Shown here in pieces: positions 15,189 through 20,004 of a DNA stretch of 21,700 nt. The stretch is from positions 1 through 21,700 of IMG/VR virus record IMGVR_UViG_3300025280_000214; one strand, given 5' to 3'. A program made the position numbers and the translations under genes. The stretch comes from a virus. Position 1 is the first letter of the stretch; every line of letters starts with the position of its first letter. The notes under the pieces were generated by a model. It was given only the letters and a program-made list of their open reading frames with translations. It had not been told where the DNA came from and searched no databases.

Positions 15189-16550
15189 CTATGCCCACCT
15201 TTTGACACGGATATGTTCTCTATCTTGGACGTATCCGTATCCGAACCGGTCGATAAGCCCGTAGATCATGGCTTTGATGCCGTGATTATTCTTGTCCTCT
15301 GGCACGTCCCCGACGATAGACCCATCTCTGTCGGTTTTCCAGCGGTATGCCTTGGTCTGTCCATCGAATGGGTTCGGCGCAGAGCCGAATTCAGACAAGA
15401 TACCGTGGCATCTCGGCGAGAATACCATACGGGGGGCGTGTGTCTTCGGGTTGATCTTCAGCCAGCCCTTGAGCCGCTCCGTTCCCTCGTTGATCCTCAC
15501 CTTTTGGGAGGAGAGGTAGAGTCCGGTCTGTTGGAGCCAGACCTCCGTCGGTGCCGCCATCGCTTGGTGCTGCGTACCGGCGATGTCGATGACCCCGAAC
15601 TTAACGTCGGGCCACCACTCTCGAGAGCGGGCGACATCGATGATCTCGTCGGTGACGAGTCCTTGCTCGTAGATCTCGTCGATGACGCAGAGTTGTTCTC
15701 CTCTGACCTGAACCACCTCCACGGCATAGCCGCCCGTATAACCTGGGTCCATCCAGAGATGGACCGGCTCACCTTTCTCATAAGAAATCTCACCGATATG
15801 CATGTCAGGGCGAAACTCGGTGAAGACCAACCCCTTCGGGGGGCTGGGCTTGCCCTCTATCCGCTCCATGAAGAAGTCGTCGCTCGAAGCCTCTCTCAAT
15901 CGCTGGATCTCGGGGTCGTTCGCACCGCCGGGATAGAGATGGACGTTCGTGTAGCTCGGTAGCGAGAAGGCTCGTGCATCCCTATCGGCACCTGATGCCC
16001 ATGCCGTGAACATCTGGGGATACCACCCGAGGCTGCCCTCGAACGTACCCGAGAGGAACATCCATCCCCTCTTCGGCGCGCACCTTCCGCGCAGCCTGAA
16101 GAAGGTCTCCAGATCCAACTGCGATGCCTCGCACCCCAATATCCCGTCCGGGGCCCTCATCGCCAGCGTACGGGGGTCTTTCGCGGACTTCGTCTCTATC
16201 CGGGTGCCGTCCCCCAATACCAAGTGCCCCGGATCGACCCGCTTGGAGGCGGAAGAAAGGATACGGAGCGCGGAGAAGTCCTCTATCAGGTACTCAAACT
16301 CTGCTCTCGTTCGTTCGTAGTCCGCTGCGACGAGCCAGTACAGCCCGTTCCCTTCGGTCTCGGCGATACGTCCGAGGAGATACTTCGAGGCGATAAGAGA
16401 CTTGCCCGCCTGCTCGCCACCTGCCACAAGATTAAACCGAAAAGGGGACTCGAGGATGGCCCGTTGCTCGTCCGTAGGCGCGAAGCCCACCTTCTCAAAG
16501 AGGTAATCACGTAGCTTCTTCCCCGTAGTGGACGTGGTCACTTGTGACAC
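15189..16550 (-). CDS. terL: Terminase large subunit (packaging ATPase-nuclease)
   Basis: The 453-residue protein is the DNA-packaging motor. The ATPase domain has a Walker A GGEQAGKS (residues 44-51). A Walker B-like strand GILGCEA (136-142) keeps the catalytic Glu141 but has Cys where Asp is usual. The coupling motif LSGT is at 166-169. The RNase H-like nuclease domain shows WMDPGY (Asp268), GVIDIAG (Asp322) and a C-terminal DKNNHGIKAMIYGL (Asp419) that can supply the third acidic residue. It uses GTG at 16550. An alternative GTG three codons in has AGGTG about 6 bases upstream and could be the true start. It lies downstream of the small terminase and upstream of portal, the canonical order, and cuts and pumps genome DNA at the portal vertex. 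Confidence 0.93.
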   Translation of the reverse strand: MSQVTTSTTGKKLRDYLFEKVGFAPTDEQRAILESPFRFNLVAGGEQAGKSLIASKYLLGRIAETEGNGLYWLVAADYERTRAEFEYLIEDFSALRILSSASKRVDPGHLVLGDGTRIETKSAKDPRTLAMRAPDGILGCEASQLDLETFFRLRGRCAPKRGWMFLSGTFEGSLGWYPQMFTAWASGADRDARAFSLPSYTNVHLYPGGANDPEIQRLREASSDDFFMERIEGKPSPPKGLVFTEFRPDMHIGEISYEKGEPVHLWMDPGYTGGYAVEVVQVRGEQLCVIDEIYEQGLVTDEIIDVARSREWWPDVKFGVIDIAGTQHQAMAAPTEVWLQQTGLYLSSQKVRINEGTERLKGWLKINPKTHAPRMVFSPRCHGILSEFGSAPNPFDGQTKAYRWKTDRDGSIVGDVPEDKNNHGIKAMIYGLIDRFGYGYVQDREHIRVKRWA

Positions 16551-16612
16551 CTACACCCGCAGTCCGGCTTCCTACAATCCGGGTGGTACTCGTATACGCA
16601 CACCAGGCTCAT
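16538..16612 (-). CDS. Possible Cys-rich micropeptide, 24 aa
   Basis: A 24-codon frame with ATG at 16612 and TGA overlapping the start of the terminase gene by 13 bases. GGTAAG lies about 4 bases upstream. The peptide has Cys at residues 5, 13, 18, 20 and 22 and His at 10 and 23 (ending CRKPDCGCRCHK), a density suited to metal binding. It fills the only space between the 59-residue gene and the terminase, and termination across the terminase start would allow coupling. It is too short for codon statistics, so it could be chance. The high Cys content next to another Cys-rich small gene is the main argument for it. Confidence 0.35.
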   Translation of the reverse strand: MSLVCVYEYHPDCRKPDCGCRCHK

Positions 16613-16616
16613 GTTC

Positions 16617-16796
16617 TTACCGCGTTTCTTCTTTTTCCGGGTGCGGCCACCCTCTATCCCAACAATCGACACAGTAACCACTCCCCAATATCGCATCTAT
16701 CTGCTTGCAGTTCTTTGAATTCCTGCATCTGCCCCTCGATTCCTTAGGTAGGGGCTCCTTCGCCAGCGCTACCCACACACTGTAATCCTTCGCCAT
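16617..16796 (-). CDS. Small zinc-finger-like protein, 59 aa
   Basis: A 59-residue frame starts MAKDYSVWVALAKEPLPKES at an ATG 2 bases after the stop of the small terminase, with GTGGAG about 5 bases upstream. It has four cysteines arranged C-x5-C (residues 24 and 30) and, 15 residues later, C-x2-C (46 and 49), a plausible single zinc site, followed by an aromatic/basic tail (WDRGWPHPEKEETR). It is sandwiched between the two terminase subunits and clearly belongs to that transcription unit. Small zinc-binding proteins near terminase genes are common in phages, and a role in packaging or DNA binding is possible. This particular protein is not one I can name. Confidence 0.7.
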   Translation of the reverse strand: MAKDYSVWVALAKEPLPKESRGRCRNSKNCKQIDAILGSGYCVDCWDRGWPHPEKEETR

Positions 16797-16798
16797 GT

Positions 16799-17353
16799 CT
16801 ACTCCACGTCCTTATGTTCCGGCTGTTCGCCTTCTTGCTCTTTCCTTTTCTCAGGTGGATGGCTGCGCTTCTCCAATATCTGTGCAAGCGTCCGTTCCAT
16901 CGGCACCGAAAGCTCCGTCTCCTGCGGCGGCTGTTCGACCTTCTCCTGCTTGAACACCCGCTTCATCTCACTCAGCACCTCGCGGGCGTAATCCTGATCC
17001 AGAGCAGATGTCTGGCGGTACTTCTGCGGCCAATTCGCATTCAGTAGCCCTATCAGAAGCACATCACTCCCACGATTCCCATGCGGATCTTTCACCCTGT
17101 CGAGAGCTATCTGCTCGAGATACTCCGCAAAGGCACGTCTCGACTGCTCGAAGACATCGACGAAGTCAGGGTCCGTCATCCAGACACGCTGCGTCGAACG
17201 GGCGATACCCGCTGCCTCGCAGGCCTTCGCCACCGTCCCGTGCTCCTCGTATGCCGCAAGGAATATCCTCTTACGATCAGCACCATCGATCTGGCGCTCT
17301 CGGTTAAGGCGCGTCCTTCCAGCCTTCAGCCCTTCCGTGTCTCCGGTAGGCAT
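16799..17353 (-). CDS. terS: Terminase small subunit
   Basis: The 184-residue protein has a helix-turn-helix (HGTVAKACEAAGIARSTQRV, about residues 38-57) followed by WMTDPDF, the hallmark of HTH-type phage small terminases that recognise the packaging site. Next comes a long oligomerisation helix (FEQSRRAFAEYLEQIALDRV, about 68-87), then the usual segment about losing or keeping oligomer contacts with NWPQKYR (107-113). The C-terminal 65 residues are charged and Pro/Gln/Glu-rich, probably disordered, and would contact the large subunit. The ATG at 17353 is preceded by AGAGGAG. It is the first gene of the late operon, so its promoter and probably its DNA target are in the region just upstream. 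Confidence 0.87.
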   Translation of the reverse strand: MPTGDTEGLKAGRTRLNRERQIDGADRKRIFLAAYEEHGTVAKACEAAGIARSTQRVWMTDPDFVDVFEQSRRAFAEYLEQIALDRVKDPHGNRGSDVLLIGLLNANWPQKYRQTSALDQDYAREVLSEMKRVFKQEKVEQPPQETELSVPMERTLAQILEKRSHPPEKRKEQEGEQPEHKDVE

Positions 17354-17372
17354 TACTCTCCTCTTACTCGTA

Positions 17373-17412
17373 TTACTTACCCCTGGCTATATAGCCATGG
17401 GGGGGTAAGTAA
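17373..17412. repeat. Long inverted repeat upstream of terS
   Basis: Arms TTACTTACCCC (17373-17383) and GGGGTAAGTAA (17402-17412) enclose the perfect palindrome TGGCTATATAGCCA (17384-17397), with a 4-base bulge on one side. The whole would fold into a hairpin of about 17 base pairs in DNA or in the terS mRNA leader. It lies 20-59 bases before the terS start. It could be a packaging-site element, a repressor operator or an RNA leader structure. No U-run follows in either direction, so a simple intrinsic terminator is unlikely. Confidence 0.75.
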
Positions 17413-17446
17413 TTACCGTAATATTACCCTCTATTACTGGGTAATA
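17412..17446. repeat. Adjacent ATTAC/GTAAT inverted repeats
   Basis: Immediately next to the long hairpin lie ATTAC-C-GTAAT (17412-17422) and TATTACCC (17422-17429) with its complement GGGTAATA (17439-17446) across a 9-base loop. Together with the ATTACTTACCCC arms of the larger repeat, the unit ATTACC/GGTAAT recurs about five times in 75 bases in alternating orientation, a pattern typical of multiple protein-binding sites. Confidence 0.7.
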
Positions 17447-17473
17447 CGGCATAACTGGCTCCTACACCTCGTG

Positions 17474-17502
17474 ATACTGCACACCTAGCGCACGCCTGTC
17501 AA
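17474..17502 (-). promoter_or_regulatory. Candidate promoter for the late operon
   Basis: On the minus strand a perfect TTGACA (17502-17497) is followed after 17 bases by CAGTAT (17479-17474), a 3/6 match to TATAAT. Transcription would start near 17467, about 115 bases before terS, and the leader would include the inverted repeats at 17373-17446. The -35 box overlaps one of the CAATAGC/GCTATTG words, so that word may be an operator. The assumption of a sigma-70-like host factor is untested. Confidence 0.4.
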
Positions 17503-17746
17503 TAGCGTCTTTAGTCGGAAAAACCTGTCATGGGTATCCTTGACACACCTACACTATCCCTAAGCCATACCCCTACCCTCGATTGATCACAACACTTGCT
17601 GCCGCTCTTCCTGCCCACAGCGCATAAGAATGCACTGCTCCTGCTATTGGCTTCCACGAACGTCCCCCCAGAACCTCCCCCCTCCCGTGCCCACGAACGA
17701 TCACAGGCAAACGTAATCCACAATCGCCCTTCGTAATCCCTTCTCA

Positions 17747-17790
17747 CCAATAGCTCATCGGAATGCGCTATTGGCGGGCTCGGAGAGCCC
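17747..17790. repeat. Inverted repeats at GC-skew switch (candidate origin element)
   Basis: CCAATAGC (17747-17754) and GCTATTGG (17767-17774) form an 8-bp inverted repeat with a 12-base loop. GGGCTC/GAGCCC (17776-17781 and 17785-17790, GGA loop) follows at once. The plus strand is C-rich to the left (17641-17760: 17 G against 51 C) and G-rich to the right (17761-17940: 75 G against 45 C). The coincidence of skew switch and hairpins is typical of bidirectional origins, but diverging transcription could cause the same skew. Confidence 0.5.
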
Positions 17791-18039
17791 GGCGCGCGGC
17801 CAAGCGCTCAGGCGGGGGCGCGGCCTGGCGCTCCTGGACGACGTTTGGGGCGGAATCGCTTGCGCGGGCGCGTGTATGGGCTGGAATGGGGCCTGATTCG
17901 GCATGATTTGGGGCGTCGTGCTTTTTAAATTGCTCGGACAGGCCTTGACTCCTACGCTCTCCACTCCTGGCCGCTCCTGATCGAGGCCCTCGCTTTTGGG
18001 TGTCGATTAGGACCTCTCGACGGCTCCAACTAGACAAAC

Positions 18040-18068
18040 TTGAACTCCTGAGCCCATGTTGCGACAAT
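18040..18068 (+). promoter_or_regulatory. Candidate promoter for the plus-strand operon
   Basis: TTGAAC (18040-18045), a 17-base spacer and GACAAT (18063-18068) match sigma-70-type boxes 4/6 each. The predicted start near 18075 gives a leader of about 40 bases carrying AGGAG before the ATG at 18117. The direct repeat ATGTT-N6-ATGTT (18056-18072) overlaps the -10 box and could be a regulator site. Confidence 0.4.
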
Positions 18069-18116
18069 GTTCAAACGGCCAACAGCCGAATATGAAGCGA
18101 AATAGGAGCATGAGAC

Positions 18117-18938
18117 ATGGCGAAACTAGGCGACAAATTGGCGGTCAAAATGAGCGATAAAAACATCGCAGAAACGGAGCGAAAAATGGTCACAAAACAA
18201 CGCAAACAGCGAGTCAATTCCGCAGTGATTTGGGAAGGTCTCAGCCCGTACGATAACGGACCGATTATGGCGGTCATAACTAACATGGATGGGAGCAGTC
18301 AAAACGATAAAACTGGACGCATGGCTCAGGTGTCAATTATCCGCTCCGATATGCATCCATGGGAAGCGATCAAAACCGATGCGGATGTATCCATCTGCGG
18401 AGGCTGTCCGCTGCGCTATACATGGAACGAAACCACGCGCAAGTTCGAGCGAATCTGCTACGTAAATGTAGTCTACGGAATAGCGGCAAAATGGCGCAAA
18501 GAATCCTCGACCGGATACGTCCGAATGACACCTGAAGAAGCGGGCGATTTATGTGCTGCAAACGGTGTCGGTATTCGCGGCGGTGACTACGGTGACCCGG
18601 GCATGATTCCATACGAGATTTGGCATGCATTATTCTCCCGCGCTCCGTTCCATACCGCGTACACTCACCAATGGATGGAACCGTTCTTTGATGTGCGTCT
18701 ATTCCAGTACGTAATGGCTAGCGTGGACTCCACAAATACCGTCGAGAAATTGCAAGCAATCCACGGCCCGGACGTACGCTACTATCGTCTCGCGGATGAC
18801 TACGAAAACGTCGCAAGCAACGAGGCAATTTGCCCATCAAAGAAGAACGGCGAACGAGTGCGGACATGCGCCGAATGCAAGCTCTGTGCTGGCGCGTCAC
18901 GGCCTGCCAAATCAATCGTGATAATTGAAGACGAGTAG
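18117..18938 (+). CDS. Eight-cysteine conserved phage protein (DUF7227-like)
   Basis: A 273-residue protein starting MAKLGDKLAVKMSDKNIAET, with AGGAG about 8 bases before the ATG. Landmarks are SAVIWEGLSPYDNGPIMAV (35-53), the motif SICGGCP (Cys94, Cys97), CYVNV (Cys114-), a Gly/Asp-rich segment GGDYGDPGMIPYEIW (155-169), YTHQW (182-186) and a C-terminal CP-x11-C-x2-C-x2-C (Cys239, 251, 254, 257). This layout matches my memory of a widespread phage/plasmid family catalogued as DUF7227, whose function is not established. The cysteines suggest one or two metal sites, zinc or iron-sulphur. GC content (about 47% in a sampled block) is lower than in the genes to its right, hinting at separate origin. 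It opens the plus-strand operon. Confidence 0.8.
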   Translation: MAKLGDKLAVKMSDKNIAETERKMVTKQRKQRVNSAVIWEGLSPYDNGPIMAVITNMDGSSQNDKTGRMAQVSIIRSDMHPWEAIKTDADVSICGGCPLRYTWNETTRKFERICYVNVVYGIAAKWRKESSTGYVRMTPEEAGDLCAANGVGIRGGDYGDPGMIPYEIWHALFSRAPFHTAYTHQWMEPFFDVRLFQYVMASVDSTNTVEKLQAIHGPDVRYYRLADDYENVASNEAICPSKKNGERVRTCAECKLCAGASRPAKSIVIIEDE

Positions 18939-18944
18939 ATCGGC

Positions 18945-18982
18945 AAAACAACGGCCCAAAGAGGTCACGAAAGGGGACGATG
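18945..18982 (+). repeat. Gene-leader repeat, copy A
   Basis: AAAACAACGGCCCAAAGAGG and the following bases up to an ATG at 18980 match copy B (19076-19115) at roughly three quarters or more of positions. Both copies follow a TAG stop at about the same distance (41 and 44 bases) and include a GAAAG-GGAC ribosome binding site. Within the copy, GGCC (18953-18956) can pair with GGTC (18963-18966) through one G-U pair. Confidence 0.65.
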
Positions 18983-19068
18983 ACGGCCTGTGCCCTGGGT
19001 GCGCCCAGTGCGCGCCGTTGTTGGTGACGGTGGACACCCTAGAGGCAGCACAAACGGACCTGATCTAG
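18980..19068 (+). pseudogene. Frame-disrupted small Cys-motif ORF
   Basis: The copy A leader delivers an ATG at 18980 with an AAGGGGAC ribosome binding site, but that frame stops after 15 codons (TGA at 19025). The frame that ends at the TAG just before leader copy B (19066-19068) instead encodes a protein-like stretch GLCPGCAQCAPLLVTVDTLE, containing C-x2-C-x2-C. It has no ATG of its own; an upstream TTG at 18925 lacks a ribosome binding site. The distance from ATG to that TAG is 89 bases, not a multiple of three. A one- or two-base indel (real mutation or assembly error) in a roughly 29-residue gene is the simplest reading. A 15-residue leader peptide is the alternative. Confidence 0.4.
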
Positions 19069-19075
19069 ACGGTCG

Positions 19076-19115
19076 AAAACATAGGCCCAACGAGGCCAGG
19101 AAAGAGGACACAATG
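19076..19115 (+). repeat. Gene-leader repeat, copy B
   Basis: Second copy of the leader described at 18945. It keeps AAAACA, GGCCCAA, GAGG, a GAAAG-GGAC-type ribosome binding site and the ATG. Here GGCC (19084-19087) and GGCC (19094-19097) are perfectly complementary with a 6-base loop, so the potential stem is conserved between copies despite the base change. A more degenerate relative may precede the gene at 19371 (AAAACTGCCCAA at 19336). Confidence 0.65.
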
Positions 19116-19304
19116 GCACAGTACAACGAGCAGGCAATTACGGCAGCGATCAACGCAGATCCGCGCATCGGTAAGCGTGAGGCACAGGCGATACACCGCC
19201 TGCTGAAGGGGCGCCACGAGCTTGCCGACAACGACGCTGCCGTTGAGCAGGCACAGGAGGACGCATACCAGGACAACGAGGCCCGGAGGATCGGCCTGAT
19301 TTAG
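19113..19304 (+). CDS. Small helical phage protein, 63 aa
   Basis: A 63-residue protein (MAQYNEQAITAAINADPRIG at the start), rich in Ala, Glu, Gln, Asp and Arg, without cysteine, probably two or three helices with a basic central patch (KREAQAIHRLLKGRH, residues 21-35). I choose the ATG at 19113 because the AAAGAGGAC ribosome binding site is about 3 bases upstream and the preceding bases belong to the leader repeat. A longer in-frame version starting near 18990 would translate that leader and is unlikely. The gene lies in the short-gene part of the plus-strand operon. No family recognised; an early regulatory or inhibitor role is possible but unsupported. Confidence 0.68.
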   Translation: MAQYNEQAITAAINADPRIGKREAQAIHRLLKGRHELADNDAAVEQAQEDAYQDNEARRIGLI

Positions 19305-19370
19305 CTCGCTACATACACGTCCTGGGCATGACATAAAACTGCCCAATAAAACCACAGTGGAGGCACTGAC

Positions 19371-19907
19371 ATGGGAACATTCGAGACAAGCAGGATCAGG
19401 AGCAACGTGCGGTTCGATCAGGACTGGGGCGAGTACGTCGTACGGGTCACCGTCTCCGGCGTCCCGATACAAGGCAAAGACGGCACCGTGGAGGCCTGCG
19501 AGTACCGCACCGATGACCGCACCGATGCGATGGACACGGCAGCCCGGATGGTGGCGGAAGAGACCACGAGGCAGCACCAAGAAAGAGGGTCAGATATGAA
19601 CATGGAAAAAGTCACGTTTACCAAGCGCCGCGAGGCCGTCAGGGGCATGGGCCGTGGGCCCGATAACACGTACACGCCGGGCAGGTACACGGTTCTCGTC
19701 GACGGGATCGAAGTTGGGTACATCCAGGGCGCTCAGCGGCGCTACATGGAGGCCGCAAGCTGGCGCTTCTATCGCATCTACGCGGACCGGCTGCCAGGAC
19801 TCGCCAGCACTGAGGGCCCCAGCCAGGACACGCTAGGCGAGATGAAGGACAAGCTGCGGGTCCGGTTCGCGGACTTCTCCGGGCCCAACCTGTACCCGGT
19901 CGATTAG
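19371..19907 (+). CDS. Two-part phage hypothetical, 178 aa
   Basis: One frame of 178 codons with GGAGG about 8 bases before the ATG. Residues 1-75 (MGTFETSRIRSNVRFDQDWG start) form a beta-then-helix unit. Residues 76-178 begin with the motif MNMEKVTFTKRREAVRGMGR and hold a beta-rich part (PGRYTVLVDGIEVGYIQG, about 102-119) and an aromatic helix. At the junction lies AAAGAGGG (19582-19589), 6 bases before the ATG at 19596, so a shorter second product of about 103 residues could be made from the same frame. The gene may be a fusion of two small proteins that are separate elsewhere. No catalytic motif or cysteine pair. Function unknown. Confidence 0.68.
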   Translation: MGTFETSRIRSNVRFDQDWGEYVVRVTVSGVPIQGKDGTVEACEYRTDDRTDAMDTAARMVAEETTRQHQERGSDMNMEKVTFTKRREAVRGMGRGPDNTYTPGRYTVLVDGIEVGYIQGAQRRYMEAASWRFYRIYADRLPGLASTEGPSQDTLGEMKDKLRVRFADFSGPNLYPVD

Positions 19908-19925
19908 CCCGCCCCAGTGAGGGAG

Positions 19926-19945
19926 CCGGGGCCCATCGGCCCCGG
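19926..19945 (+). terminator. GC-rich hairpin between operon genes
   Basis: CCGGGGCC (19926-19933) and GGCCCCGG (19938-19945) are perfectly complementary across a CATC loop. No T-run follows, so this is at best a weak or factor-assisted terminator. It may instead lower expression of the ATPase pair or protect the upstream mRNA end. A second stem, GCCCGG/CCGGGC (19957-19962 and 19974-19979), follows before the ATPase ribosome binding site. Confidence 0.4.
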
Positions 19946-20004
19946 TCGAAACGCCAGCCCGGAAATCTCAAGGCCGGGCGGCGGGCATACATGGGAGGTT
20001 GAGC

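Larger units (their letters stand above)
17354..18116. promoter_or_regulatory. Divergent intergenic control region, no gene seen
   Basis: About 760 bases separate the minus-strand late operon from the plus-strand operon. The possible frames here (for example Arg/Pro-rich ones on the minus strand at 17755-18067) have low-complexity products and no good ribosome binding site, so I call no gene. The stretch holds inverted repeats near the small terminase, short words repeated several times (CAATAGC/GCTATTG at 17500, 17643, 17748 and 17767; CCACGAACG at 17654 and 17691; CGTAATCC at 17712 and 17732), candidate promoters in both directions, and a skew switch near 17755. It is the likely transcriptional control centre and perhaps the replication origin. 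No tRNA cloverleaf was found by eye. Confidence 0.7.

Noticed and set aside
14964-15962. 332-residue plus-strand open frame across the portal-terminase junction
   Set aside because: It is antisense to two confidently identified genes, crosses their junction, lacks a ribosome binding site and has no recognisable product. It results from codon bias of the minus-strand genes.
578-17353. Amber (TAG) recoding of late genes, as in some phages with alternative codes
   Set aside because: All structural frames are complete without in-frame TAG, and TAG sits at natural gene ends followed at once by the next start.
17511-17750. Minus-strand open frame of 79 codons upstream of the candidate late promoter
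   Set aside because: No ribosome binding site, runs through the repeated short words, and the strand skew is explained by direction of replication or transcription.
17755-18067. Minus-strand open frames of 69 and 99 codons in the intergenic region
   Set aside because: Arg/Pro/Ala/Ser-rich low-complexity translations, overlapping each other in different frames, no convincing ribosome binding site, and located in the GC-rich, hairpin-rich control region.
17940-18116. tRNA-like segment around GTTCAAAC at 18069
   Set aside because: The sequence resembles a T-loop, but no matching acceptor, D or anticodon stems can be drawn around it.
18990-19112. N-terminal extension of the 63-residue gene starting at an upstream ATG
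   Set aside because: The extension would translate leader copy B and its ribosome binding site. The ATG at 19113 is correctly spaced from that site.
19323-19345. TGGGC/GCCCA inverted repeat before the 178-residue gene as terminator
   Set aside because: Only 5 base pairs with a 13-base loop and no T-run; likely chance within the leader.
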